Shown: positions 25,345 to 35,285, counted from the first letter of the stretch. The stretch is 64,000 bases of DNA from Vicinamibacterales bacterium (GCA_035699745.1 DASSPH010000018.1:1-64000), one strand, 5' to 3'. The notes: generated from the sequence alone by a model not told the origin. A program made the numbers and translations.

Positions 25345-27411
25345 ATGCGGGCACCGACTTTCCTGCTCATCGTTTCAGTCGCCGCCGGCGCCGCGAGTTG
25401 CGCCCGATCGACGCCGCCGTCGAGCGGCTCGTCCGCGGTCAACCGCCCGAACGTGCTGCTCGTCACGATCGACACGCTCCGTGCCGATGCGATCGGCGCC
25501 TACGGACACCCGCGCGCCGGAACGCCCTGGATGGATCGGATCGCGGCCGCGGGCGTGCGCTTCGATCGCGCCCACGCCCACAACGTCGTAACCCTGCCGT
25601 CGCACGCCAACATACTGTCGGGCCTCTACCCCATCGATCACGGCGTGCGCGACAACGCCGGATTCCGCTTCCCGGAGGCCGTGCCGACGCTCGCTACCCG
25701 CTTGAAAGAGCGCGGGTATGCGACCGCCGCCTTCATCAGTGCGTTTCCGCTCGCCTCCCGGTTCGGACTCGTCCGGGGATTCGATGTCTACGAAGACAGC
25801 TTCGTCGACGCCGTTCCGCGGACGCCGCTCCTCGAACAGGAACGGCCGGGTGTCGTAACGGTCGCGCTGGCGAGGCGATGGCTCGACGCCCATGCCGGGG
25901 AGCCGACGTTCACCTGGGTGCACCTCTTCGAGCCGCACGCGCCGTACGCGCGGAACGACTACGCCGCCGACGTGGCGGCGGCCGACGCCGCGCTCGAGCC
26001 GCTGCTCGCGCCGGTGCTCTCCGGCGCTGGAACGGGCCGGACGGTCGTCGTGCTGACCGCGGATCATGGCGAGGCGTTGGGGGAGCACGGCGAACAGACC
26101 CACGGCGTCTTCGCGTACGAAGCCACCCTCCGGGTGCCGCTCATCGTGCTCGCTCCAGGAATCTCCGGCGGCCGCGTTGTCTCGACGCCGGCGCGTCACG
26201 TCGACATCGCCCCCACGATTCTCCACGCGGTGGGCGCGCCGGCGGATCCGGCGCTTCGCGGGCGGAGCCTGCTCGCGGACGGCGGATCGTCCGATGACAT
26301 CAGCTACTTCGAATCGCTGTCTCCCGCCTTGAACCGGGGATGGGCGCCGCTCCGCGGCGTCATGCGAGGTGCGTCGAAGTACATCGATCTGCCGGTTGCC
26401 GAGCTGTACGACATCACGGCCGACCCGGCGGAACAGCGCAACCTCGCGTCGACGCGTCAGGGGGAGGTGCGCGATCTCCGGACCGCCCTCGCGCGGTTCG
26501 ACGAGAAGCACGGCGCAGCCTCGCGCGTCGCCGAGCACGCGGACGCGGCAGCGCGGCTGCGGAGCCTCGGGTATACGACCGGAGCGGCGGCACTGCGCGA
26601 GCGGTACAGCGAGGCAGACGATCCGAAGCGGCTGATGGGACTCGACGCGCGCCTCCAGGAAGCGGTTCGCCTGCACACCGGCGGCCAGCGCGCGCACGCC
26701 CTCGCAGTCGCGCGCGGCGTCGTCGCCGAGCGCCCCGACATGCGCGTGGGATGGATGACGCTCGCGCAGATTCAGCGCGACGGCCGGGATCTCGAGGGCG
26801 CCATCGCATCGATGCGGCGGGCGCTGGCGCTCGCGCCGGAGGATGCGCAGACCCTGTCGTTGCTGGGCGCCTACCTCACCGAGCGCGGACGCGCCGCCGA
26901 GGCGATCGCGCTGCTCTCCCCCGCCGCGGCGCGGCCGCAGGCGGATCTGCAGGTTCTCGTCACTCTGGGCCTGGCACAGGCGCAGGCGGGGCGCGGTGAC
27001 GAGGCGCAGGCGACGATCGAGCGCGCACGGGCCGGGCACCCGTCGAACTCGCGCCTGCTCGTCGAACTGGGAACGGTCCAGCTCGCCGCCAACCGCCGCG
27101 ACGCCGCCCGACGCACGTTCGAGCTGGCCGTACAGCGCAATCCGGGGCTTGCCCGTGCGTACAGCTCCCTCGCGGCGATCCACGTCGAAGACGGGCGGGA
27201 CGCCGAGGCCATCGCCGCCTGGCGCGAAGCGGCCCGGCTGGATGCAGGGGAATACGGCCGCATCTTTCTGCTCGGCATCGGTCTCGCCCGCGCGCAGAAG
27301 ACCGGCCCCGCTCGCACCTGTCTCTCGTTCTTTGCCGGCAACGCACCACCAGGTCCGTATGCGCGCGAGATCGCCGCGGCGCGCGCCTGGCTCGCCGGAC
27401 AAGTCCGCTAG
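25345..27411 (+). CDS. Sulfatase-like hydrolase fused to TPR repeats
   Basis: This 688-residue protein starts with a possible lipoprotein signal (AGAASC). The sulfatase-like domain spans about residues 34-400, with NVLLVTIDTLRAD, TADHGEALGEHG and HVDIAPTILHAVG. At the position of the formylglycine Cys in the usual CxPxR motif this protein has Thr83 (TLPSHANILSG), and the following Arg is His. It therefore cannot be a formylglycine-type sulfatase and is more likely a phosphoester hydrolase or transferase using Thr (inference). The C-terminal 280 residues carry TPR repeats (LALAPEDAQTLSLLGAYLTE). It is the first gene of a four-gene operon; the next gene starts nine bases after it. Confidence 0.83.
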   Translation: MRAPTFLLIVSVAAGAASCARSTPPSSGSSAVNRPNVLLVTIDTLRADAIGAYGHPRAGTPWMDRIAAAGVRFDRAHAHNVVTLPSHANILSGLYPIDHGVRDNAGFRFPEAVPTLATRLKERGYATAAFISAFPLASRFGLVRGFDVYEDSFVDAVPRTPLLEQERPGVVTVALARRWLDAHAGEPTFTWVHLFEPHAPYARNDYAADVAAADAALEPLLAPVLSGAGTGRTVVVLTADHGEALGEHGEQTHGVFAYEATLRVPLIVLAPGISGGRVVSTPARHVDIAPTILHAVGAPADPALRGRSLLADGGSSDDISYFESLSPALNRGWAPLRGVMRGASKYIDLPVAELYDITADPAEQRNLASTRQGEVRDLRTALARFDEKHGAASRVAEHADAAARLRSLGYTTGAAALRERYSEADDPKRLMGLDARLQEAVRLHTGGQRAHALAVARGVVAERPDMRVGWMTLAQIQRDGRDLEGAIASMRRALALAPEDAQTLSLLGAYLTERGRAAEAIALLSPAAARPQADLQVLVTLGLAQAQAGRGDEAQATIERARAGHPSNSRLLVELGTVQLAANRRDAARRTFELAVQRNPGLARAYSSLAAIHVEDGRDAEAIAAWREAARLDAGEYGRIFLLGIGLARAQKTGPARTCLSFFAGNAPPGPYAREIAAARAWLAGQVR

Positions 27412-27420
27412 AATCGTCCC

Positions 27421-29634
27421 GTGGTCATCCCCCGCCGCCTGTTCGCGGCGATCGCCGCCGCGCTGGTCTGCGCGGCCGCATCCCCGCGCGCGCAGAAGCC
27501 GGATCCCACCGCCGGGCTGACCGCCGCGGTGTCGGCGGCGGAGCGCGCGCTGCAGATCGGCGAGCGGCAGATCGCCGAGAGCCACCTCCGATCCGCACTC
27601 TTCGAAGGCTGGATGCTGCTGGGCGCGATCGCCGCGACCGAGGGACGTCTGCCCGAGGCGCGGACGGCGTTCACGCGCGCCGCCTCCGCGATCGCGAACG
27701 CGCGGATCGCCGAGGAAGCCCTTGCCGCCGTCCAGACGCAGATGGGGGACGCCGCGGCAGCGCTGCCCACGCTCTCCCGCCTCTCGGGCATGGATCCGAA
27801 GAACATGCGCGTCCGCCACCTGCTCGCGCAGGCATACATCGTCAGCGGCAACCCGGCGGCGGCCGTGCAGGAGCTCGAAGAGGCGCACGCGCTGGCGCCG
27901 GAGGACCTCGAGACGGTCTTCACGCTGGCCTCCGGCTACGCGCGGTTGAAGAAGTTCGACGAGGCCGAGCGGCTGTTCGCGCGCCTGGCGAAGGCCCGTC
28001 CGATGCCGCAGACGCACGTGCTGATCGGCCGCGCCTACCGCGACGCGGGCGCCTACGATCGCGCCACGGCGTCGCTGAGGCGCGCGCTCGCGATCGACCC
28101 GAAGGTCCGCCGGGCCCACTACTATCTCGGCATGGTGGCGCTCCTCTCCGAGGGCGTCGTCCGCATCGACGACGCGATCGCCGAGTTCGAGCAGGAACAG
28201 AAGATCGCGCCCGACGATCCGCTGAACACGCTGCGCCTCGGGATGGCGCTGGTGGTCGCACGGCGCGAGCGGGACGCGCTGCCGACGCTGGAGACGCTGG
28301 CGCGGTCGCCGCATCCCTCGCCGGAGGCGATCGAGTATCTGGGACGCGCGCAGCTCGGCGCAGGGCGCGCCACCGACGCCGCGGCCACGCTCCAGCGGGC
28401 GGTGACGATGGCGTCGGAACGCTCCGCCGACCCGGCGAAGCTGGGCCAGCTGCACTACGTGCTGGCGACGGCGCTGCGGGAAGCGGGGCGCGGCGCCGAA
28501 GCGGCGGCAGCATTCGAGAAGGCCGCGGCGGCGTCGGCCGAACGGGCGAAGACCGATCGCGAGCGCCTCGCGCGCTATCTCGCCGACAGCGGCGAAGCGC
28601 CCGGCACGAATACCGGCGCGGTGCCGCTCGAGTCCGCCGTCCTCGAAGGCACCACGCCGGAGCAGCGTGCCGAACTGGCGCGGCGGGCGGTCACCGCGCT
28701 GGCGCGGACGTCGCTGAACCTCGGCGTGCTGCAGGCGCAGGCGCGCCGCTTCACCCGCGCGGCGGCGTCGTTCGAGCAGGCGGCCGCGCTGGATCCGTCG
28801 CTGCCGCGCGTGCAGTTCTCGCTCGGCGTCGCCTACTTCAACGCCGGCGAGCACGCCAAGGCGATCGCGGCGCTGGAGCGGGCGAGCGCGGCCGAGCCGC
28901 AGGATCGCGAGCTGCGGCGGATGCTGGCCCTGGCCTCGTTCAACGCCGGCCAGTTCGCGCGCGCCGCCGAGCTGCTGGCCGACGATCCGCAGCGCGCGTC
29001 CGATCCGTCGCTCGAGTACACCTACGGCACCGCGCTCGTGCGCAGCGATCGCGGCGCCGAGGCCGAGCGCGTCTTCTCACGCCTGCTGGCGGCGCACGGC
29101 GACTCGCCGGAGCTGAACGTCGTGCTCGGCCAGGCGCACGCGCAGCAGGGGGACTTCGACGAGGCGATCAAGACGCTGCGCCACGCGCTGGCATTGAAGC
29201 CCGACGTTGCCGAGGCGAACGCCAGCCTCGGTCTGATCTATCTCAAGCAGGGAAAGCTCGCCGATGCCGCGCAGGCGCTCCGCGCCGAGCTGGCGCAGCA
29301 CGCCGGCGACCTGGCGTCGCGCTACACGCTGGCCACGGTGCTGGACCTCGACGGGCAGCCGGACGCGGCGATCGGCGAATTGCGGCTGGTGCTGCGCGCC
29401 CATCCCGATCATGCGAACGCGCGGTATCTGCTCGGCAAGATCCTGCTGGCCCGCGGCGACGCCGGGACGGCGCTGTCACACCTGGAGATCGCCGTGCGCC
29501 TCGCGCCGCAGGATGCGAACATCCACTACCAGCTCGGGCTCACCTATCAGAAACTCGGGCAGCCGGATCTCGCGCGCCGGCAGTTCGAGGAATTCCAGAA
29601 GCTGAAGGACCAGGGCCGGAAAGGGGGCGCATGA
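27421..29634 (+). CDS. Exported TPR-repeat protein
   Basis: This 737-residue protein has a signal peptide (VIPRRLFAAIAAALVCAAA) and is almost entirely tetratricopeptide repeats. Clear units include DLETVFTLASGYARLKKFDEAERL, LPRVQFSLGVAYFNAGEHA, and AEANASLGLIYLKQGKLADA. It probably acts as a periplasmic or envelope scaffold. It follows the sulfatase-like gene by nine bases and overlaps the next gene by four bases (ATGA). I took the GTG as start because of this spacing and the signal peptide. Confidence 0.83.
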   Translation: MVIPRRLFAAIAAALVCAAASPRAQKPDPTAGLTAAVSAAERALQIGERQIAESHLRSALFEGWMLLGAIAATEGRLPEARTAFTRAASAIANARIAEEALAAVQTQMGDAAAALPTLSRLSGMDPKNMRVRHLLAQAYIVSGNPAAAVQELEEAHALAPEDLETVFTLASGYARLKKFDEAERLFARLAKARPMPQTHVLIGRAYRDAGAYDRATASLRRALAIDPKVRRAHYYLGMVALLSEGVVRIDDAIAEFEQEQKIAPDDPLNTLRLGMALVVARRERDALPTLETLARSPHPSPEAIEYLGRAQLGAGRATDAAATLQRAVTMASERSADPAKLGQLHYVLATALREAGRGAEAAAAFEKAAAASAERAKTDRERLARYLADSGEAPGTNTGAVPLESAVLEGTTPEQRAELARRAVTALARTSLNLGVLQAQARRFTRAAASFEQAAALDPSLPRVQFSLGVAYFNAGEHAKAIAALERASAAEPQDRELRRMLALASFNAGQFARAAELLADDPQRASDPSLEYTYGTALVRSDRGAEAERVFSRLLAAHGDSPELNVVLGQAHAQQGDFDEAIKTLRHALALKPDVAEANASLGLIYLKQGKLADAAQALRAELAQHAGDLASRYTLATVLDLDGQPDAAIGELRLVLRAHPDHANARYLLGKILLARGDAGTALSHLEIAVRLAPQDANIHYQLGLTYQKLGQPDLARRQFEEFQKLKDQGRKGGA

Positions 29635-30602
29635 TCGACGTGCTTCTCGCGGCGGCGCTCACGCTGGCGGCCGCCGATCGGCAGCCGCCGTCCCCCGCGC
29701 CGGGCGACGACCGCGCCGTCCTCCTGGAGAAGGCGGCCGCCGCCATGGAGGCGGGCCGCCGCGACGTCGCCGGACGCCTGTACCAGGAAGCGGCGGAACG
29801 CTTTCAGTCCGCCGGAGCCCTCCTCCAGCTTGCGCGGCTGCAATCGACCGAAGGAGACGTTCAGGGCGCGCTCTCCTCGCTGCTCACGGCGCGCACCCTG
29901 GCGCCCAATTCTGAGGAAGTACTCAGCGCCCTCGGACAGGTCGCCCTCGCCGCACGCATGCCGGTGCCCGCCGCCGGCGCGCTGGACGCCCTCACGCGCA
30001 TGTGCCCGGACGTGGCGCAGTACCACTATCTGCTCGGCGTTGCGCTGATGACCGCGGGCGACATGGTGCGCGCCACCGAGGCGCTGCAGGCGGCCGACCG
30101 CCTCGAGCCGGGGCGCGCGCTCACGCTGACCGCGCTCGGTCTCGCCTACAACAGCCGCAAGCAGTTCGCCGACGCCAAGGCCGCGCTGACGCGCAGCCTC
30201 GAGCTCGATCCGGATTCACCGCCGGCCATCGCGGCGCTGGCCGAATCGGAAGCGTCGCTCGGCGAGTTCGCGGCGGCGGAGCGCGATGCGCGCCGCGCGC
30301 TGGCCGCGTCGCCCGACGAAGCCACGGCGCACCTCGTCCTCGGCCTGGTCCGCTTCGAGGAAGGCAAGTACGCGGAGGCGCGCGACGCGTTCGGCCGGGC
30401 CGCCGCGGCGGATCCGCGGTCCGCGAAAGCCGACTATCAGTTGAGTCTGGTGCACGCGCGGCTCGGAGATCAGGCCGCCGCGGAACGGAGTCTCGAGTCG
30501 TACCGGCGCAAGCTCGCGCAGATCGACGAAAACGTGAAGGCGATGCGCGCCGCCACCTTTCCCGCCGCGAAGCCCGGGGGCGCGCCCCAATCCCGACGAT
30601 GA
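29631..30602 (+). CDS. Exported TPR-repeat protein, second copy in operon
   Basis: This 323-residue protein has an N-terminal hydrophobic stretch ([18 protein letters not shown]) that is likely a signal peptide, followed by TPR repeats from about residue 25 to 300, for example [19 protein letters not shown] and [20 protein letters not shown]. It is shorter than the preceding TPR protein but has the same style, so the two may cooperate. Its ATG overlaps the stop of the preceding gene and its TGA overlaps the ATG of the next gene, so three proteins are translationally coupled. Confidence 0.82.
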   Translation: MIDVLLAAALTLAAADRQPPSPAPGDDRAVLLEKAAAAMEAGRRDVAGRLYQEAAERFQSAGALLQLARLQSTEGDVQGALSSLLTARTLAPNSEEVLSALGQVALAARMPVPAAGALDALTRMCPDVAQYHYLLGVALMTAGDMVRATEALQAADRLEPGRALTLTALGLAYNSRKQFADAKAALTRSLELDPDSPPAIAALAESEASLGEFAAAERDARRALAASPDEATAHLVLGLVRFEEGKYAEARDAFGRAAAADPRSAKADYQLSLVHARLGDQAAAERSLESYRRKLAQIDENVKAMRAATFPAAKPGGAPQSRR

Positions 30603-32263
30603 TGAACCATTCGATCGCTCTGGCGGTGCTCGCCGGCGCCGTCACGCTCGGCGCACAGACGACGCGGCCGGCGGTGCTCTACCGCGACGTGACGCGCGAG
30701 GCCGGCATCACCTTTCAGCATCACGCCGCTCCCGAAAAGAAATACATCGTCGAATCGATGAGCGGCGGCGTCGCGCTCTTCGACTACGACAATGACGGGC
30801 GGGTCGACCTCTACTTCGTCGACTCGCTCACCGTCGAGACTGCCGACAAGCCGACGGCGGCGCGGAGCGCGCTCTACCGCAACCTGGGCAACTGGAAATT
30901 CGAGGATGTGACCGACCGCGCCGGCGTCGGCCATCCCGGCTGGGCGATGGGTGTCTGCACCGCGGACGTCGACGGGGACGGCTGGCAGGATCTCTACGTC
31001 ACCGGACTCGGCGGCAACCGTCTCTATCGCAACAACCGGAACGGGACCTTCGCCGATGCCACGGCCCGCGCCGGACTCCGCGGCGGCGGCTGGTCCGCGG
31101 GGTGCGGGTTCGCCGACTACGATCGCGACGGCCGGCTCGACCTGTTCGTGAGCCGCTACGTGAAGATCGATCTCAAGCGGCTCCCGGAGTTCGGCAGGGA
31201 CAAGACCTGCGAGTACCGCGGCATCCCGGTGCAGTGCGGCCCGCGGGGCCTCGAGGGGGAATCCGACGTTCTCTTCCACAACGACGGCGACATGCGCTTC
31301 TCGGACGTCTCCGCGGCGGCGGGCGTGGCCGATCCCAAGGGCTACTTCGGCCTCGGCGTCGCCTGGTTCGACGCCAACGGCGACGGCTGGCCGGATCTCT
31401 ACGTCGCCAACGATTCGAACGCCAACTTCCTCTACATCAACCAGAAGAACGGCACGTTCAAGGACTCGGCGTTTCCGATGGGCGTCGCCGTCAGCGAGGA
31501 CGGCGCCGAGCAGGGCAGCATGGGGGTCGCGCTCGGCGACTACGATCGCTCCGGACGGTTCAGCCTCTACGTCACGAACTTCGCCGAGGAATACAACGCG
31601 CTCTACCGCAACAACGGCGACCACTTCTCCGACATGTCGTTCAGGACGCGCACGGCGGCCGTGAGCCTGCCGTACGTCGGCTGGGGCAACGCCTTCTTCG
31701 ACTACGACAACGACGGCTGGCTGGATTTGATCGCGGTGAACGGCCACGTGTATCCGCAGCTCGATCGCGCCCGGCTCGGCGCGTCGGCCGGCTATCGCCA
31801 GCGCAAGCTCCTCTACCGCAATCTCGGCAACGGAACGTTCGAGGAAGTCGGCGGGAAGTCGGGGACGGTCTTCACCGAGGAACGCGTCAGCCGCGGCCTC
31901 GCCGTCGGCGACATCGACAACGACGGCGGCCTCGACATCGTCATCAACGATCTCGACGGCTCGCCGCAGCTGCTGCGCAACGAGCTGGCCGGACGCGGGA
32001 ACTGGCTGATCGTGAAGCTGCGGGGCGCCGCACCGAACACCGACGCGATCGGGGCGATCGTCACGGTCAAATCAGGCGCGGCGGTGCAGAAATCGGCGGT
32101 GCAGAGCGGGACCAGCTACCTGTCGCAGCACGACATGCGGCAGCACTTCGGCCTCGGCACGGCGGCAGCGGCCGACAGCATCGAAGTCACATGGCCCGAC
32201 GGCACGTCCACCAGGCGGGATCAGATCAAGGCCAATCAGGTGGTGGAGATCCGAAAGCAGTAG
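30599..32263 (+). CDS. Exported FG-GAP/VCBS-repeat ASPIC/UnbV protein
   Basis: This 554-residue protein has a signal peptide ([20 protein letters not shown]). Seven or so FG-GAP/VCBS-type calcium-binding loops follow, with the pattern D-x-D-x-D-G, such as [29 protein letters not shown] and [14 protein letters not shown], and probably form a beta-propeller. The C-terminal 90 residues are an ASPIC/UnbV domain ([36 protein letters not shown]-like). The function of ASPIC/UnbV is unproven; here it probably acts outside the cytoplasm with the TPR proteins upstream. It is the last gene of the operon, coupled by an ATGA overlap. Confidence 0.87.
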   Translation: MMNHSIALAVLAGAVTLGAQTTRPAVLYRDVTREAGITFQHHAAPEKKYIVESMSGGVALFDYDNDGRVDLYFVDSLTVETADKPTAARSALYRNLGNWKFEDVTDRAGVGHPGWAMGVCTADVDGDGWQDLYVTGLGGNRLYRNNRNGTFADATARAGLRGGGWSAGCGFADYDRDGRLDLFVSRYVKIDLKRLPEFGRDKTCEYRGIPVQCGPRGLEGESDVLFHNDGDMRFSDVSAAAGVADPKGYFGLGVAWFDANGDGWPDLYVANDSNANFLYINQKNGTFKDSAFPMGVAVSEDGAEQGSMGVALGDYDRSGRFSLYVTNFAEEYNALYRNNGDHFSDMSFRTRTAAVSLPYVGWGNAFFDYDNDGWLDLIAVNGHVYPQLDRARLGASAGYRQRKLLYRNLGNGTFEEVGGKSGTVFTEERVSRGLAVGDIDNDGGLDIVINDLDGSPQLLRNELAGRGNWLIVKLRGAAPNTDAIGAIVTVKSGAAVQKSAVQSGTSYLSQHDMRQHFGLGTAAAADSIEVTWPDGTSTRRDQIKANQVVEIRKQ

Positions 32264-32273
32264 CGCTTTGGGA

Positions 32274-32294
32274 GTTGGGCGTTGGGCGTTGGGC
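32274..32294. repeat. Heptamer tandem repeat GTTGGGC x3 at a convergent junction
   Basis: Three perfect copies of GTTGGGC, followed by a partial GTTG, fill the gap between the convergent ASPIC/UnbV and subtilisin-like genes. Apart from this repeat the 43-base gap holds nothing I can name. Confidence 0.8.
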
Positions 32295-32306
32295 GTTGAT
32301 CCCCTC

Positions 32307-34145
32307 TCAGCGCACCACCGTTCCCCACACGATATTATCGAGCTCCAGCGTTCCCCACACGATGTCGGCGCCCCAGACGATGTTCGTCGGCGCGGACGCG
32401 TCGATGCGCTGACCGATCACCCGGGTGCTCCACACGATGTTGGCGCCCCACACGATGTTGGTGCCCCAGACGATGTTGTCGGCCTCGCGCAGCGCGGTCC
32501 CCCACACGATGTTGTCCCCTTCGCGGAGCGCGCTCCCCCACACGATGTTCGTGCTCCACACGATGTTGTTGGCCGCCAGCACGTCGCCGGCGAGCACCGT
32601 GTCGCCGTAGATCACGTGGCCGGCCCACGAGTACGACGCGCCGCCGATCCCGGACAGCGGCACGATCGCGCCGAGCCACGCCGCGCCGATCGGACGCGAG
32701 GTGTCGATCGCGCGCGCCAGCGCCACGGCGCCGTCGGCGTTGACCTGGCCGGCCCCCTGCGTCAGATAGTCCGCGCCGTCGATCGTGATGGCGCTGTACT
32801 GCAGAATCCCTTTCACCAGATTCGGCGTCAGCGCCGGCGCGGCCCCCCATCGACCGGCGCGCGATTCCTCGTGCGCCTGCAGCGCGAGCGCCACGACGCC
32901 GCTCGTCACCGCGGCCGCCATGCTCGAGCCGCTCAGGAGCAGCAGCGGTTCACCCGTCAGCGTCCGACCGCGGTTCTGTTGCAGCGCGTCATAGAGGTAC
33001 GACGACAGGTTGGTGTCGGACGCGAGGCGATGCCCCGGCGCGACCAGGTCCGGCTTCACCCGCGCGTCGTACCACGTCGGGCCGCGCGAGCTGTAGGGAG
33101 CGACCTCGTCGTCCAGCCGCGAAATCGTGTCCTTGGTCATCACCGCGCCGACGGTGATCGCCGACGGCGCGTTGCCCGGTGACGTGATGCCGGCGTAGCC
33201 GACGGTTCCGTCCGATTCCTTCTGTCCGAAGTTCCCTGCCGACGCGACGACGACCAGCCCGGCCGCGGTGGCCTGCTCGACGGCGCGAACCAGCGGATCC
33301 TCGGCAGCCGGCGCGAAGATCGGGTGGCCCAGAGACAGGTTGATCACGTGCACGTCCAGCGCCGCGCGGTTGGCGACGATGAACTCGATGGCGCGAATCA
33401 CGTCGCTGGTGCGTCCCGCGCCGGTCTTGTCGAGCACCTTGAACACCGCGAGGCGCGCGCCCGGGGCAACGCCCTGGAACTCCCCCTGGGACAGCTCGCC
33501 GGAGCTGCCGATCAGCCCGGCGATGTGCGTGCCGTGGCCGAAGTCGTCATAGGGATGCGAGGTCTTGCGGCCGGTCCCCCGCGTGAAGTCGTAGAACACA
33601 CTGATGCGGCCGGCGAAGTCGTCGCTCGGCGAGATCCCGGAGTCGACGATCGCCACGCCGACGCCGCGGCCGGTCGGCACCGACGGCGCCGACTGCGCGA
33701 GGTGCGGCAGGCCGAGCGTGTCGCGCAGCGTGCTGATCAGCGTCTGTGACGGACAGGGCTCCGGCGACGGGGGATACGCACGCCCGCTGGGGAGGGCGCT
33801 CGCCCGCACGTCGGCGTCGGCGGAGATGACCCGGACGCAGCCGTTCGCGGCAAGCGTCTCGACGTCACGGCTGTGAATCTCGGCGCCGATCGCCCCGATC
33901 AGCGGGAACTCGGCGTCGACGACGTCGCCGTGCCTCTCGAGCGCGGAACGAACGGAGGTGCGGCAGCCGGCATTGACGGTGATAATGACTCTCTGGAACG
34001 GCGCGCCCGCCGCCACTGCGGCGCGCACCGCGCGATCGACGCGGACGTGGCCGGGCGCCGCGAACACGGAAGTCGCAGAAAGGCAGAGAGCCAGCAGGGC
34101 GCCGGCGCAGGCGGAAGCGATTCTGGGGAGCATGCGGGTGCCCAT
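32307..34145 (-). CDS. Subtilisin-like S8 protease with C-terminal IVWG repeats
   Basis: This 612-residue protein has a signal peptide of about 30 residues, an inhibitor-I9-like prodomain, and an S8 peptidase domain. The catalytic triad is complete: Asp168 (VAIVDSG), His204 (GHGTHIAG) and Ser408 (SGSSMAAA), with oxyanion Asn305 (SAGNFG). The region from about 527 to 609 holds nine short repeats of the form (N/D)IVW(G/S)(T/S/A). Some are back to back and others are separated by spacers such as ALRE(A/G)D. The tail probably forms a small beta-structure of unknown role. Export and proteolysis are well supported; the substrate is not. The start could also be the Met four residues later; no ribosome binding site distinguishes them. 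Confidence 0.87.
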   Translation of the reverse strand: MGTRMLPRIASACAGALLALCLSATSVFAAPGHVRVDRAVRAAVAAGAPFQRVIITVNAGCRTSVRSALERHGDVVDAEFPLIGAIGAEIHSRDVETLAANGCVRVISADADVRASALPSGRAYPPSPEPCPSQTLISTLRDTLGLPHLAQSAPSVPTGRGVGVAIVDSGISPSDDFAGRISVFYDFTRGTGRKTSHPYDDFGHGTHIAGLIGSSGELSQGEFQGVAPGARLAVFKVLDKTGAGRTSDVIRAIEFIVANRAALDVHVINLSLGHPIFAPAAEDPLVRAVEQATAAGLVVVASAGNFGQKESDGTVGYAGITSPGNAPSAITVGAVMTKDTISRLDDEVAPYSSRGPTWYDARVKPDLVAPGHRLASDTNLSSYLYDALQQNRGRTLTGEPLLLLSGSSMAAAVTSGVVALALQAHEESRAGRWGAAPALTPNLVKGILQYSAITIDGADYLTQGAGQVNADGAVALARAIDTSRPIGAAWLGAIVPLSGIGGASYSWAGHVIYGDTVLAGDVLAANNIVWSTNIVWGSALREGDNIVWGTALREADNIVWGTNIVWGANIVWSTRVIGQRIDASAPTNIVWGADIVWGTLELDNIVWGTVVR

Positions 34146-34385
34146 TGATGACGCAAAAGCTCGGCCATAAAATGGACGCCCGTCCCAGACACCTAACCGC
34201 TGGTCATGCTGTGACTTAGGTGGCGATTTTCGCGCTTCGTCCAGGGATTACGGTGCTGTCGATTTGCACCGTTACAGGACACAACTATGGGCACAAAGTG
34301 CCCAGATTGGTGAAAAACAGGCCGGAACTGCGCAATCCCGCGTAACTGGCCCGGATCGAGACACGATGTACCTGGACCGCACACC
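34146..34385. other. Intergenic region with three successive inverted repeats
   Basis: This divergent gap of 240 bases is less GC-rich than its surroundings and carries three clear hairpins in a row: CACCTAA-N19-TTAGGTG (34190-34222), ACGGTGC-N9-GCACCGT (34250-34272) and TGGGCAC-AAA-GTGCCCA (34288-34304). I see no open reading frame worth calling. It may hold a structured leader, a small RNA or operators for the protease and/or the DUF5996 gene. Confidence 0.5.
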
Positions 34386-35285
34386 ATGACCCGCTCTCCC
34401 TGGCCCCCCCTGCCGCTCGACGGCTGGCGCGACACCCGCGACACGCTGCAGATGTGGACGCAGGTCGCCGGCAAGATCTGCCTCGCGCTGACGCCGCGCG
34501 TCAACCATTTCTGGAACATCGCGCTGCAGATCACGCCGCGCGGGCTCGCCACGCCGCCGCTGCCGGCCGGCGCTCGCACCTTCACCATGACGTTCGATTT
34601 CGTCGCGCACGAGCTGGTCATCCAGCTCTCGGACGGCGTGCGCGAGGCCGTCCCGCTCCGGCCGCAGACCGTCGCCGACTTCTATCGCACGCTGATGTCG
34701 TCGCTGCAGCGGCTGGGGATCGAGGTGCGCATCTGGACGATGCCGGTGGAAGTGCCCGATCCGATCCGCTTCGAACAGGACACCACGCACCGATCGTACG
34801 ACGCCGGCGCGGCCCGGCGGTTCTGGGACGCGATCCTCGCGATGACGCCCGTCTTCCAGGCGTTCCGCGCCGAGTTCATCGGTAAGTGCAGCCCGGTTCA
34901 CTTCTTCTGGGGCAGCTTCGATCTCGCGGTGACCCGGTTCTCGGGACGGCCCGCGCCGGAGCGTCCCGGGGCGGATGCGATCACCCGCGAGGCCTACTCG
35001 CATGAAGTCATCAGCCACGGGTGGTGGCCCGGCGGCGGCCCGGTGAACGAGCCCGCGTTCTACGCCTACGCCGCGCCCGAGCCCGAGGGACTCAAGACGG
35101 CGCCGGTCGAACCGGCCGCCGCGTACTACCACACCGAGCTGTCGGAGTTCATCCTCCCCTACGAGGCGGTGCGCCGGGCCGCCGACCCCGAGGCGGACCT
35201 CCGCGCGTTCCTGCGCACCACCTACGACGCGGCCGCCCGGCTGGCGGGCTGGAACCGCGCCGCTCTGGAAAGGACTCCGGTATGA
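34386..35285 (+). CDS. DUF5996 family protein
   Basis: This 299-residue cytoplasmic protein matches the DUF5996 family: WPPLPLDGWRDTRDTLQMWTQ at the start, TPRVNHFWNIALQITPRG, a TFTMTFDFVAHELVIQ strand pair, and KCSPVHFFWGSFDLAVTRFSG in the middle. The later SHEVISHGWWPGGG and AAYYHTELSEFILPYEAVR segments carry conserved aromatic and acidic residues. No function is established for the family. It is coupled by an ATGA overlap to a UBP-type zinc-finger gene. Confidence 0.85.
   Translation: MTRSPWPPLPLDGWRDTRDTLQMWTQVAGKICLALTPRVNHFWNIALQITPRGLATPPLPAGARTFTMTFDFVAHELVIQLSDGVREAVPLRPQTVADFYRTLMSSLQRLGIEVRIWTMPVEVPDPIRFEQDTTHRSYDAGAARRFWDAILAMTPVFQAFRAEFIGKCSPVHFFWGSFDLAVTRFSGRPAPERPGADAITREAYSHEVISHGWWPGGGPVNEPAFYAYAAPEPEGLKTAPVEPAAAYYHTELSEFILPYEAVRRAADPEADLRAFLRTTYDAAARLAGWNRAALERTPV

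Noticed and set aside
25345-27411. Calling the first operon gene an arylsulfatase
   Set aside because: The formylglycine Cys is Thr and the next Arg is His, so a sulfatase mechanism is unlikely.
32310-32567. Repeated ACGATGTT motifs as a CRISPR array
   Set aside because: The repeat units are too short and unevenly spaced, and translate as IVWG repeats in the S8 protease; there are no spacers or cas genes.
34146-34385. c-di-GMP (GEMM-type) riboswitch suggested by GCAAAAGCTCGGCC near 34150
   Set aside because: Only this short string is similar; the paired elements of the riboswitch do not follow on either strand.
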